A stretch of 64,000 bases of DNA from Saprospiraceae bacterium (GCA_016714895.1 JADKBV010000004.1:806001-870000), one strand, 5' to 3'; numbered from the stretch's first letter, positions 45,301-53,114 are shown. Numbers and translations: made by a program. The notes: generated by a model from the sequence alone, not told the origin.

Positions 45301-45407
45301 TGGACGATGTTTTGGTGGAAAACAATAATTCTGATTCAGAAGAATCTGTCAAAAATGAAAACAATGCCATCATTAAGATTTCAGATTCTGTGACAATCAA
45401 AGAATAA
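42363..45407 (+). CDS. Secreted alpha-amylase (GH13) with C-terminal beta-helix region
   Basis: 1014 residues. A signal peptide ends near VNGQ (20). The GH13 barrel has the nucleophile D279 in IRIDAVKHF, acid/base E314 in VGEWVGG and D392 in NNHDTYRP, all intact. DUF1939-like and beta-sandwich modules follow, then a WxGAGG-type segment and a pectate-lyase/parallel beta-helix stretch (about 810-1010). No typical T9SS sorting domain is seen at the end (TVTIKE), so the end may be unusual or truncated. The enzyme would degrade starch or glycogen-like glucans outside the cell. Confidence 0.85.
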   Translation: MRQIFWVFILLLVAFSVNGQNNTKKKTVFQGFWWDYENQNYPDGWANYLTDLAPRLKSMGFDAIWIPPSVKNQFFGQKGVGYAPFDHYDLGDKFQKSDEKTRLGSKDELLRMIAVLHANGIEIVQDVVPNHVIGAGSDTGEGGLDPAAPDAPCTDKWKNFRYSCWETPALNPSSALYLSKKGRWPKNHQNFHPIIGCNNCNLCDPNTNPICWQGFGPDIAYDDCASGLSSNATYNPNQATYSPYRNGGTGTNNGYMRKGLREWMVWYKKQTGFDGIRIDAVKHFQNEVSSDFLFNLQNLADWASATDTMFAVGEWVGGKTDLDNWTLAVEERSGTFDFGLRAFDGNGGLYSMIYGNGGFNMSTLPAAQQNRRFIDVSGTRIHRTVPFVNNHDTYRPIVNTLGNITGWNTGQELSPHVDPREPRLGAAYAVMHAVDGNPQSFFEDVFNVANTSQRFTHNPTNVAQLPQHTDLANIIRMHGALSFKAGDYRVPSSLSSFWNVVTSSTNNQDVIVIERSQQAIICATDSWLTDQDCWIDTDFPVGTVLKDYSGGITNNTTVVGPQPGGSSNRVNVKCRAVGFPSFTYSTTYSDHGIHYHGYAIWAPVSRQNEVDNYSRGPITTTQEWEMEDDLGDSHCESLVQGGRLPENSCAYRIVGKIFVKENSTITYDFFEDELQTNEDNCLEFYYLNGEKIFCHCNVASFSGSFTNDSTGWIIAKIRHNPGDGCNQIAYCGNPGDCSGVPSQKAYVKLSYQAPSNVTTSAFPATPVNMPSFWTGAGGNSDYNNLLNWEQCNKPTLTAGKNVFFVNKIANGINNGSNWQNAFVSLEKALEAASFCDNVSEIWVAQGTYFPNTTNQRSKSFILPEGISIYGGFPDNNNPDWSQRNSDIYQTVLSGDIGISNQHTDNTYYVVHMPASTDTTILDGFAIRYGFADGIGTNQNKTGGLLNEGKLKIRKSRIQFCFASEGPAAALNTGNMAYLEMDDVLVENNNSDSEESVKNENNAIIKISDSVTIKE

Positions 45408-45413
45408 ACAAAA

Positions 45414-45441
45414 GCAGGGTCGGGATAAATCCAAACCCTGC
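45414..45441 (+). terminator. Hairpin after the amylase gene
   Basis: GCAGGGT (45414-45420) pairs with ACCCTGC (45435-45441), starting 7 bp after the stop. No T-run follows, so its strength as a terminator is uncertain. Confidence 0.4.
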
Positions 45442-45573
45442 ATAACCCCAAAAAACCAATTGAAAACGTGTATTTTACATCCACTATTGGACCAAAAAGC
45501 ACATTTATTGTCTCTTAGACGTTTAAAAAAAACGAAGACCACAGAAGAATTTAAAAAAAATTAAAAAAATATT

Positions 45574-46947
45574 TTGGCAAAAGTAAGAACAGCCTTTTTT
45601 TGCTCAGCTTGCGGAGCAGAGTCTATTAAATGGATCGGAAAATGTCCGTCTTGCGGTGGATGGAACACCTATCAGGAAGAGGTGATTTCAAAAGCAACTA
45701 CACAAGAGGAAAAAACCAAAGTCTGGAAAGAAAGCAGTAAGCCAAAAGCCAAACCTGTCCGACTTGATGAGGTAGTTCCACTTGAAAATGCCCGTTTTGA
45801 CTTGTTGGACCAGGAATTAAACAGAGTCCTCGGTGGTGGTCTGGTGGCCGGTTCGGTGATTTTGGTCGGTGGTCAGCCGGGCATTGGAAAATCAACACTT
45901 TTGCTTCAGATAGCTTTAAAACAAAAAGCAAGGGTCCTTTACATTTCCGGGGAAGAAAGTGAAGAACAAATAAAAATGCGGGCAAACCGGATTTCTTATA
46001 AAAACCCGGAATGTTATATTTATACTGAAACCAATGTTGAAACCATCCTCAAGGAAGCATCCCGGCTTTCACCGCATATGATTATTGTGGATTCGATTCA
46101 AACGATCGTCAGTCCGCATATCGACAGTACGCCTGGAAGTATCTCTCAGGTAAAAGAATGTACCGGTGAGTTACAAAGATTTGCCAAAGAAACCAACATA
46201 CCGATTTTTATCATTGGACACATCACAAAAGATGGTGCCATCGCCGGACCCAAACTTTTGGAACATATAGTCGATGTGGTGCTTCAGTTTGAAGGTGACC
46301 AGCACTATGCCTACAGAATCGTCAGAACGTTAAAAAACAGATTTGGCTCCACCGACGAAATCGGCATTTATTCTATGCAGTATGAAGGCATGAAAGAAGT
46401 ATCCAACCCTTCGGAATTGTTGATTTCTCCAAATGAAGACCAACTCAGCGGTTCTTCGATCGGAGCTTCCATGGAAGGACTGCGACCCTTATTGATTGAG
46501 ACGCAGGCATTGGTCAGTCCGGCTATTTACGGCAATCCGCAGCGGTCGACCACAGGATTTGACCTCAGAAGGATGTCAATGTTATTGGCTGTTTTAGAAA
46601 AAAGATGTGGATTGGCCTTTGGGCAAAATGACGTTTTTCTCAATATGGCGGGAGGACTAAAAGTCACTGACCCCGGGATTGATCTTGCTGTTGTGGTGTC
46701 GCTGATTTCCTCTTTGGAGGATATTTATGTAAATAAAAAATATTGTTTCTGTGGTGAAGTGGGCCTTTCTGGTGAAATCCGGCCTGTGAGCCGCACCGAA
46801 CAAAGAATTCAGGAGGCTGCAAGGCTCGGATTTGAGGTAATGTATACTTCAAAACACGCTATTGACAAAAATCTGGGCAAAAAGTATAATATTCAGTTGG
46901 AAACGGTGACCAAAGTCGACGACATCCTCAGAGAAGTATTCGGCTGA
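45574..46947 (+). CDS. radA: DNA repair protein RadA
   Basis: Branch-migration helicase of recombination, 457 residues. An N-terminal zinc finger has C10, C13, C24 and C27. Walker A is GGQPGIGKST (99-108), the RadA-specific KNRFG is at 254-258, and a Lon-like C-terminal domain completes the protein. The start is TTG, since MAKVRT matches the family N-terminus exactly and no ATG is available. It is followed after one base by a DCC-family gene. Confidence 0.95.
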   Translation: MAKVRTAFFCSACGAESIKWIGKCPSCGGWNTYQEEVISKATTQEEKTKVWKESSKPKAKPVRLDEVVPLENARFDLLDQELNRVLGGGLVAGSVILVGGQPGIGKSTLLLQIALKQKARVLYISGEESEEQIKMRANRISYKNPECYIYTETNVETILKEASRLSPHMIIVDSIQTIVSPHIDSTPGSISQVKECTGELQRFAKETNIPIFIIGHITKDGAIAGPKLLEHIVDVVLQFEGDQHYAYRIVRTLKNRFGSTDEIGIYSMQYEGMKEVSNPSELLISPNEDQLSGSSIGASMEGLRPLLIETQALVSPAIYGNPQRSTTGFDLRRMSMLLAVLEKRCGLAFGQNDVFLNMAGGLKVTDPGIDLAVVVSLISSLEDIYVNKKYCFCGEVGLSGEIRPVSRTEQRIQEAARLGFEVMYTSKHAIDKNLGKKYNIQLETVTKVDDILREVFG

Positions 46948-46948
46948 T

Positions 46949-47377
46949 ATGGAAAATCCGGAAATAACCAACATCAACAAAATATCAGAAAAACATCCTG
47001 TCATTCTGTTTGACGGAGACTGTACATTTTGTAATTTTTGGGTACAATATGTACTCAAACGGGACAAAAAACGGGAATTCTATTTTTCTCCTTTACAAAG
47101 TGATGGGGCAAAATCCCTGATTTCCTCCTTAGACAAAAGATTGCAGGAGACAGATTCTATAATTGTTTTGTTCAAAAAAAAGGTTTTTGACAAGTCTGAT
47201 GCTGTTTTTGTCATCCTGAAAGCGTTGAACCATCCGGCCAGATATATTTGGTATATTTCGCCAAAATTCCTGAGAAATGTTGTTTACGACCTGATTGCAA
47301 AGTACAGGCACCGGTTGTTTTGGTGGCAAACGGAGTGTTTGGTACCGGATGAGGAGGATAAAAAACGATTTTTATAA
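46949..47377 (+). CDS. DCC-family thiol-disulfide oxidoreductase-like protein
   Basis: 142 residues. The family motif FDGDCTFC with C25 and C28 is in the first third, followed by the characteristic downstream DSIIVLF and SDAVFVILKAL. The DCC family (DUF393) has a thioredoxin-like fold of unproven function. Its start is one base after the radA stop, implying cotranscription. Confidence 0.85.
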   Translation: MENPEITNINKISEKHPVILFDGDCTFCNFWVQYVLKRDKKREFYFSPLQSDGAKSLISSLDKRLQETDSIIVLFKKKVFDKSDAVFVILKALNHPARYIWYISPKFLRNVVYDLIAKYRHRLFWWQTECLVPDEEDKKRFL

Positions 47378-47418
47378 TTATATTAATTTACAAAGCCCGG
47401 GGGCTGTAACCATCATAA

Positions 47419-47763
47419 TTATTTGAAATTTTCTGTAATTCTGTTTCTGTCTTCATTTTCCTTGTCGTTCTTGTGGTACAATTCTATGAAAGTAATTTTT
47501 TGTTTGTCAGGAAAGTAAGCATAAACCAATCTAAACCCAGAATTTACTCCTCTTCCTTTCAACGCTTTACAAGCAATTTTTTTAATCTTGATAATACATG
47601 TTTTTATCTCCAAATGATCGATTCGAAAACTAAACGGTGGTCTTTCGTCGGGTCGTTTTTTAAGTATGGTTTTAATCTCACCCAAATCATCGTTTAAAGT
47701 TCTGTATTTCTTCAAAAGTGATTTTAAGTCTTTATTGAATTCTGGTAATTGATTAAACTCCAT
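47419..47763 (-). CDS. RelE/HigB-like toxin of a Panacea-type toxin-antitoxin pair
   Basis: 114 residues. A compact alpha/beta RelE-superfamily look: an N-terminal helix (FNKDLKSLLKKY), then strands and the typical C-terminal GFRLVYAYFPDKQKITFIEL and YHKNDKEN, as in mRNA-cleaving toxins. It lies 3 bp after the HTH-Panacea antitoxin gene and in the same transcript. The toxin assignment is from fold-like pattern and position. Confidence 0.72.
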   Translation of the reverse strand: MEFNQLPEFNKDLKSLLKKYRTLNDDLGEIKTILKKRPDERPPFSFRIDHLEIKTCIIKIKKIACKALKGRGVNSGFRLVYAYFPDKQKITFIELYHKNDKENEDRNRITENFK

Positions 47764-47766
47764 AAC

Positions 47767-48564
47767 TTATTCATTTTCGTCGTTATAAACCCGTACTGAA
47801 TAAGGCAATTCTCTGTAAAAAGCCAACTCATAACTAATGTCTTTTCCTTCGTCAGTAACTTCCCATGGCAAATCTTTATGAGAATAATCACTAATCATAC
47901 TGGCAGACCAATCACTCATTTGTTCAATAACTTTATCAATTACATCTATTTCAATAGCCAGCAGTTCGGTTAAATCAGGTTTTTCTAAAGGCAAATATCG
48001 GGTTTGTCGATAGCCGTGATGTTCAGTGAATACTTTTTGCAGCTGTCCTTTTTCAATCATCTGACCTATGATTGTATCTAAATTTTGAGGAACAGGACCA
48101 AAGGGCAACTTGCGATATGTAGCACCTGTCAAATGTTCCTCATACAATTCATAATAATTGAAGTCCGAGAAATAAAGCAATTTATAAAGCACAGTTTCGC
48201 CAACATTAGACTTACCTGCACAGCGTTCAAGAATATACAACAAGATGTTTTTAAACTTATTGACCTGCAATGTAGGCACCGAAATACGTTCTTCTTCTTT
48301 TTTAACTTTTTTTTCTTCATTTATATCAACATCCAAACTTACCTGAAAATCTTCAGACATAAAATCGTCCAATGAAAATTCCAGAACCATGGATAGTTTT
48401 TGTAATTCAAAAATATCTACTTTTCTGTTTCCTAACTCAATCTGAGCCAAAGATGGTCGGGAAATTTTGATACTTTTAGCCAAATCTTCCTGAGATATGC
48501 CCTTCATTTTGCGAACTTCGGCAATCCTCTGACCTATTTTTTTTTGCGTCAATTTTATGTTCAT
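47767..48564 (-). CDS. HTH-XRE antitoxin with Panacea (DUF4065/SocA-like) domain
   Basis: 265 residues from ATG 48564. An N-terminal Xre helix-turn-helix (IGQRIAEVRKMKGISQEDLA then LAQIELGNRKVD) is followed by a charged linker rich in Glu/Lys, and a C-terminal Panacea domain (LLYFSDFNYYELYEEHLTGA and FGPVP). Panacea is a versatile neutralising domain of type II-like toxin-antitoxin systems. The extended frame to 48624 runs through the promoter, so ATG 48564 is chosen. The HTH domain and a palindrome over the -7 box suggest autoregulation. Confidence 0.85.
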   Translation of the reverse strand: MNIKLTQKKIGQRIAEVRKMKGISQEDLAKSIKISRPSLAQIELGNRKVDIFELQKLSMVLEFSLDDFMSEDFQVSLDVDINEEKKVKKEEERISVPTLQVNKFKNILLYILERCAGKSNVGETVLYKLLYFSDFNYYELYEEHLTGATYRKLPFGPVPQNLDTIIGQMIEKGQLQKVFTEHHGYRQTRYLPLEKPDLTELLAIEIDVIDKVIEQMSDWSASMISDYSHKDLPWEVTDEGKDISYELAFYRELPYSVRVYNDENE

Positions 48565-48588
48565 ATCAATGTACGTTTTGATGATTAA

Positions 48589-48625
48589 CGTAACAAAGTT
48601 ACGCATTGTTTCAATACAAAACAAA
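48589..48625 (-). promoter_or_regulatory. TA promoter with -7 box inside a palindromic operator
   Basis: On the minus strand TTTG (complement of 48622-48625), 20 bp, then TAACTTTG (complement of 48594-48601). The -7 box lies wholly inside the perfect palindrome CGTAACAAAGTTACG at 48589-48603. A dimeric HTH protein bound there would block polymerase. Confidence 0.75.
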
Positions 48626-48722
48626 TATATGTTTTAATATAAAACATAAAATCCTAAAACTTCAAACAAAGTTGGTGGCAAAACCGGTAATCGACGCTTC
48701 CAACCTGTTCTACAAAAAATAA

Positions 48723-48754
48723 ATTGAAAGTATTACCAAATATTATTAACTTTG
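48723..48754 (+). promoter_or_regulatory. Promoter of the orphan parD
   Basis: ATTG at 48723-48726, 20 bp, then TAACTTTG at 48747-48754; the ATG follows 13 bp later. ATTACC (48732-48737) and GGTAAT (48764-48769) form an inverted repeat around the -7 box, a likely autorepression site. Confidence 0.6.
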
Positions 48755-48767
48755 AATAAAAAAGGTA

Positions 48768-48959
48768 ATGGACAAAAATACATCTGTATCTTTAGGTTAT
48801 CATTTTGAAGAATTTGTACAAACCAGAATTGGAGAAGGAAGGCACACAAATGCCAGTGAAGTGATAAGAGCCGGTTTGAAATTACCTGAAAAAGAAGAAC
48901 AAAAATTTTATGTTTTACGAAAGGTTATCCGGGATGTAATTGACAGTGGTTTAGCATAA
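48768..48959 (+). CDS. ParD-family antitoxin, shortened by a stop codon, no ParE partner
   Basis: 63 residues. The ribbon-helix-helix part (TSVSLGYHFEEFVQTRIGEG and TNASEVIRAGLKLPE) is intact. The frame stops with TAA after SGLA, but the same frame continues DFNPQMHQIELKKK to a second TAA at 49002-49004, exactly the C-terminal toxin-binding tail expected of ParD. No parE follows; two small lipoprotein genes do. It probably descends from a parDE operon and may still bind DNA. Confidence 0.75.
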   Translation: MDKNTSVSLGYHFEEFVQTRIGEGRHTNASEVIRAGLKLPEKEEQKFYVLRKVIRDVIDSGLA

Positions 48960-49023
48960 GACTTCAATCCACAAATGCATCAAATAGAATTGAAAAAAAA
49001 ATAAAAGCCAATAGCCACTCTAA

Positions 49024-49458
49024 ATGAATAAGTTTGTCCTATCTCTCTTTGTCTTTTTAATTTTTAATGGCTGCACATTAAAATCAAAAGAATTTAGTGC
49101 AATTCATTCTTCATATAAAAGTGAAAACAAACCATGTGACAGGTTATTCAGAAGGATCTCCAAACAATGGCAGCAACATAAAATATACACCACGTGCTAT
49201 TTTTATCATAAAAAATTGATATCTTCCATATTAGCAAATAAAGATTGTTTTATGGATTTAAGCCCTGAAGATATCACTGATATTTTTGGAAGCCCAACCA
49301 GAGTTTCTGATAAAAAAAATTATACTATTTTAAGATATGAAATGTCTGAGGTATGTGATGAGGACACCTTTTCTCTGATTAAACTTATTTTTAAATTTGA
49401 AAATCAAAAAACCAAAGATGTCGAATTATCGGTGGGAACGACATTGATATGCAATTGA
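49024..49458 (+). CDS. Small lipoprotein, family copy 1
   Basis: 144 residues with a lipoprotein signal ending at Cys17 (FLIFNGC). The mature part has several cysteines and conserved-looking blocks (RRISKQWQQHKIYTTCYFYH, DLSPEDITDIFGSPTRV, KLIFKFENQKTKDVELSVGT). The DLSPEDITDIFGSP block resembles SmpA/BamE-type folds, but I do not assign it. A weaker paralogue follows at 49530 and a decayed close copy lies at 53304-53557. Confidence 0.65.
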   Translation: MNKFVLSLFVFLIFNGCTLKSKEFSAIHSSYKSENKPCDRLFRRISKQWQQHKIYTTCYFYHKKLISSILANKDCFMDLSPEDITDIFGSPTRVSDKKNYTILRYEMSEVCDEDTFSLIKLIFKFENQKTKDVELSVGTTLICN

Positions 49459-49529
49459 AATTCTGTGTAATAAATCAATTACTTGAGTAAGCCGGTAGTT
49501 ACGAAATTATCAAAAATATAGATATACAA

Positions 49530-49952
49530 ATGCTTAGATATTCAAACTTGATAGTATTTATTATCGTTCTTTTTTCCTGTAATTCCATTACGAAAAAAAA
49601 TGCCAGTAATGATATACTTCATTATAAAGACAATGAAAAGTGTACAAAACTGTTTAAAAGAATTCCTAAGAAGTTTCAAATTCATGATAAATATTTTGAG
49701 TGTTTACAGTATAATGAAAAAATAGTTTTGGAAATAATACATCAAAAAGAGTGTTTAATCGGGTTAAAAAAGGAAAATATAATGGCCGTTTTTGATACTC
49801 CCACAGCTGAAAGTGACAATCAATTTATATACGATCTTTATATTAATTGCAATAGCTCCAAACCAGCTTCAAGACTATATTCTCTTAATTTTACATTTGA
49901 AAATCAGAAACTGACAGACATCATTTTAAAAGAGGAATTTCGACTTTTTTAA
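49530..49952 (+). CDS. Small lipoprotein, family copy 2
   Basis: 140 residues; lipobox ending at Cys17 (IVLFSC). It shares the block order of the previous gene (KLFKRIPKKFQIHDKYFECL, CLIGLKKENIMAVFDTPTAE, NFTFENQKLTDIIL) but is clearly diverged, so the two are paralogues. Function unknown. It is 71 bp downstream of copy 1 in the same direction. Confidence 0.62.
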   Translation: MLRYSNLIVFIIVLFSCNSITKKNASNDILHYKDNEKCTKLFKRIPKKFQIHDKYFECLQYNEKIVLEIIHQKECLIGLKKENIMAVFDTPTAESDNQFIYDLYINCNSSKPASRLYSLNFTFENQKLTDIILKEEFRLF

Positions 49953-49997
49953 CGGTTAAATGATTTATTAAACGTTCAATTTTATGCAAAACCAGTA

Positions 49998-50075
49998 ATG
50001 AACAAATTTTTCCTATCTCTCTTTTTAATTTTTGGTATTGATATACATTTTTTCACTAACTTTATTAAAAAATAA
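49998..50075 (+). pseudogene. 5' fragment of a further small-lipoprotein copy
   Basis: The ATG at 49998 begins MNKFFLSLFLIFG, which matches the start of copy 1 (MNKFVLSLFVFLIFNG), then diverges and stops after 25 codons. I read it as the surviving signal-peptide end of a lost copy. Confidence 0.5.
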
Positions 50076-50113
50076 AAGGTTTGTTAAAAATTACTGCTAT
50101 TTAACATTTTTAC

Positions 50114-51796
50114 TCAATTCTGACTTGGACATGCCCAAAAAACAGAAAAGCTATTTGCATCAATGTTGTATTCATAAACACTTACATCCCCTTTTTCATA
50201 AGCCCCTGTTGCAATACCATCATATTTTATTGGACGATTAATGAGTTCGTCATCTGAACAAATATTTTCGCCTCTATCATATTTCATAATCCAACTGTCT
50301 TGGTAATTATATCCATAATTACCCATAAAAACTGTTTCAATACCGAATGCGTTTGACATAAAGCAGAAAAAGTGCAATTCGTTAGTGCTAATATTTATTA
50401 ATAAACATGCGTAATCTAATATATTATCCTCATTGAAATAACCTTCAGTATAATAGGGAACTTTTTTTTCGTCCCTAAAATTGAACCAGTCTGTTCCTAC
50501 GGTTATGTCATCTTTATTCGGCATTCTATATCCTGTCGGTATTGGAATATTTTCATTTCGTTTTTCTTCGATCAAACTTCTATTAATTATTATAGTATTT
50601 GCGACAATTTTAAAAAAATCTTTATGTTGACTCATTTTTATTGAAAGATCCTCCTTTAAATCCGCAGTTGAAACATTACAAATTAGATTAAACAAAACAT
50701 TGTCAACTATAAAGAAAAAATTTAATGATTTCATTTTAATTTCGTTGTCAATATTTTTATACATTGATTCAATCTCGGCCATATAGCCTGGTAAACCATC
50801 TACGACAATTTTTTTTCCAGAAACAAAGTTTCCTCGATCGTGCACAATGTTTGAAAAAAAGTAATTATCTCCAAAGAAATCTTCAATATCGGAAGGTGTC
50901 AAAATTTGTCCATTATGTAAAGGTAATTTATGGGAACTAATTGCCATATTAACATGTGGGTTGAAATCATTAGTACCCAATTTAATTATAACATGAGATC
51001 TTTCTCCCTGTAATATATTCCAGCTAGTTGGTATTTTCATTTGCCAATCGGCTCCATGTGCTTTAGGATGATCTTTTACTGAAAATATTTTAGTTTGACC
51101 AGAATTCATTTCATATATATAATCCTCAACTTTTTTATATATTATTGTATCCATTGTTGTTTCACCTTCTTCAATAATGACTTCATTATCATGTAGGGTT
51201 GAATACCAAAGAAAAATTGCAAAACCAACACCACAAACTGTGAAGAAGATAAACAATATTTTTTTTAAACTATATAAATCATGTGGCTTTGAAATATTTC
51301 TGCTCACATGTTCTTCTGACGGGGGATTTATAACAATAGATTTTGGCGGAATGACAATATTTACCATATCATCCGAAATCTTTTCTTTATTATTAATACT
51401 GGAATTCTCAATATTAACATATTCTCTATTTTCCAATATTCCTATAAAAGGGAGAAAATGTTTTTTGAGAACCATAGTTATTACTATCATCAATATTAAA
51501 CTGAAAAATCCATTTTGATATAAAAATGCTTGGGGATTGAATCGACTATATGTAGGGTATCCATTTATTTCTCCTTCATAAAATGAAATACTCCCTATAA
51601 TAAAGAGTATAGTAATAAAAATATAACAATTTAAAAGGAAGAATGCTATTGTGCCAATTACTTTACCAATTTTATTCTTTCTAAATATTCGTGACAATAA
51701 AATTAAAGACAATATTACTAAAGCCCAAATGATAAATTCAAATATATAATTTAATTCTACAAAAGAACTCATTAAAATTAAGTAAATCATATTCAT
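50114..51796 (-). CDS. Unknown multi-domain membrane protein
   Basis: 560 residues. Three hydrophobic segments occur in the first 120 residues and another near 175-200 (ILFIFFTVCGVGFAIFLWYS). A soluble part follows: a segment with a PsbP-like feel (DWQMKIPTSWNILQGERSHV) and a C-terminal domain ending with FWACPSQN. No confident family. The DNA is more AT-rich than the neighbouring housekeeping genes, suggesting recent arrival. It follows a 59-codon frame by 11 bp on the same strand. Confidence 0.6.
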   Translation of the reverse strand: MNMIYLILMSSFVELNYIFEFIIWALVILSLILLSRIFRKNKIGKVIGTIAFFLLNCYIFITILFIIGSISFYEGEINGYPTYSRFNPQAFLYQNGFFSLILMIVITMVLKKHFLPFIGILENREYVNIENSSINNKEKISDDMVNIVIPPKSIVINPPSEEHVSRNISKPHDLYSLKKILFIFFTVCGVGFAIFLWYSTLHDNEVIIEEGETTMDTIIYKKVEDYIYEMNSGQTKIFSVKDHPKAHGADWQMKIPTSWNILQGERSHVIIKLGTNDFNPHVNMAISSHKLPLHNGQILTPSDIEDFFGDNYFFSNIVHDRGNFVSGKKIVVDGLPGYMAEIESMYKNIDNEIKMKSLNFFFIVDNVLFNLICNVSTADLKEDLSIKMSQHKDFFKIVANTIIINRSLIEEKRNENIPIPTGYRMPNKDDITVGTDWFNFRDEKKVPYYTEGYFNEDNILDYACLLINISTNELHFFCFMSNAFGIETVFMGNYGYNYQDSWIMKYDRGENICSDDELINRPIKYDGIATGAYEKGDVSVYEYNIDANSFSVFWACPSQN

Positions 51797-51807
51797 ATCA
51801 TCTGGGT

Positions 51808-51987
51808 TTATTTTGGTTCAGATTTGAGGTAAAAATTTTTTTTATTTGGGGGCAGACTAAGTAGTCTTTTCAACTTTGTGTCAAAATTGGTCCGAGGAAG
51901 GGCTTCCTGCCTAACTTCTTTTTTAGCTAATATGTCTAATTCAGGAAACAAAGATATTTGTAAATCTGGATAATATTTGTCTTTCAT
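51808..51987 (-). CDS. Small hypothetical protein of 59 residues
   Basis: ATG to TAA, 59 codons (starts MKDKYYPDLQISLFPELDIL, ends LKRLLSLPPNKKN then FYLKSEPK). Charged and protein-like, with no signal peptide. It sits between the truncated transposase (3 bp upstream) and the 560-residue membrane protein (11 bp downstream) on one strand, so the three may be cotranscribed. Family unknown. Confidence 0.5.
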   Translation of the reverse strand: MKDKYYPDLQISLFPELDILAKKEVRQEALPRTNFDTKLKRLLSLPPNKKNFYLKSEPK

Positions 51988-51990
51988 TAG

Positions 51991-52695
51991 TTATAAAAAT
52001 TTAGTTCTTGTGTCCGAAATAGAAGTCAAAGTTTCTAAAGAATTTATTACTTTAATTAAAGTTATTCTCTCTACTTCCGGTGTAAGAGACTGGCGTAGAC
52101 CTTCTCTTTGTAACATTCCCAAAACAGGTGTTTTGTCTTTGTAACTTCTTCCTTGTGAATTTTCAACCTTCTTATCAGGGTGGCGGTTTTTATTATAACC
52201 AAAAACAAAAGTTTCATCTATTTCAACATGTCCTTCTAAAATGGCTTTAAAATTAGGATGTTCAAAAGCATAACTCAATCGGTGCAATAAAAACCATGTT
52301 GACTTTTGAGTAACTGAAATATCTTTTGCTAATTGGTGACTATTGATACCTTTTTTGTGTGACGAAAATACATACAAAACTAAAAACCATTTCTGTAAAG
52401 TAATTTTAGTATAATCATAAACCGTGTTTGTTCGAACGTTGAAAAATTTACCAGTACTTTTACACTTGTACTTATTGTTTGCACATTTATAAACTTTTGA
52501 ATTTTCATCAAAAGGAGACACAACTTCAACATTCCATCTAATCATTTCTAAGTGGTTAATACATGACTGTTCGTTAGGAAAGGCTATTAATAAATCTAAG
52601 ATACTTTTGACTTCTGTTAGTATATTTGTATTTTGGTGTAAAAAAATGCTTATTATTTCAAAGTACAAAACTTTTTGGTGTAAATATATGCTCAA
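51991..52695 (-). mobile_element. Truncated IS1595-type (ISXO2-like) transposase
   Basis: 234 residues. The N-terminal region (FPNEQSCINHLEMIRW) and the metal-finger-like middle (KCANNKYKCKSTGKFFNVRT) are followed by the ISXO2-like domain with VEIDETFVFG, which carries the first acidic catalytic residue, and KTPVLGMLQREG. After this the protein leaves the family pattern and ends within about 30 residues, so the second Asp and the last catalytic residue are missing. It is an inactive remnant. Two copies of TTTTGGTGTAAA lie at its 5' end. Confidence 0.75.
52631..52692. repeat. Direct repeat at the transposase start
   Basis: TTTTGGTGTAAA occurs at 52631-52642 and 52673-52684, each followed by a similar ATGCT-containing stretch, 42 bp apart. 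It may be a remnant of an element end; no matching copy was recognised at the other end of the transposase gene. Confidence 0.45.
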
Positions 52696-52790
52696 TTTGT
52701 TATTAAATTTTGAACTGTGATTAATATCTCGTCAATAAGGGAACTTTTAAATCAAATAAATCGTTTCAATAATCAACAAAACACAATACC

Positions 52791-53114
52791 ATGATAACTA
52801 AAACATCAATAATTTTCAAAATAACCGATTCTCCAGAATTATTAAACACACACATTGATGCAAAATACCAAACTGAACTACACGAAAAACCAATTTTGAA
52901 AGAGGAGTACCCTATTTATACCGTAATTCAAACTGGAATTATAAAAGAAAATGATAAATGGTATGAATACATGATTGAACACGTTCATAATTTTTCTATG
53001 ATACATGAACCAATGATACAACGTGAACTTGACAAAACGTTGAAAGTTCAAAAACTTATTTTATCATTTTACAAAGAGAATCCCATAAACTACCTTAACG
53101 ATCCGACATTATAG
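52791..53114 (+). CDS. Hypothetical protein
   Basis: 107 residues, no signal peptide or membrane helix, acidic-to-neutral with a mixed alpha/beta look (TVIQTGIIKENDKWYEYMIE). No family recognised. It is transcribed away from the transposase remnant and followed by roughly 500 bp without an intact gene, holding only the lipoprotein pseudogene copy. Confidence 0.5.
   Translation: MITKTSIIFKITDSPELLNTHIDAKYQTELHEKPILKEEYPIYTVIQTGIIKENDKWYEYMIEHVHNFSMIHEPMIQRELDKTLKVQKLILSFYKENPINYLNDPTL

Noticed and set aside
47378..47418. AGCCCGGGGGCT palindrome as a terminator after the DCC gene
   Set aside because: Stem of only a few base pairs and no T-run on either strand.
48085..48375. Plus-strand frame antisense to the Panacea antitoxin
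   Set aside because: Poly-Phe low-complexity product of the antisense of a Lys/Glu-rich linker.
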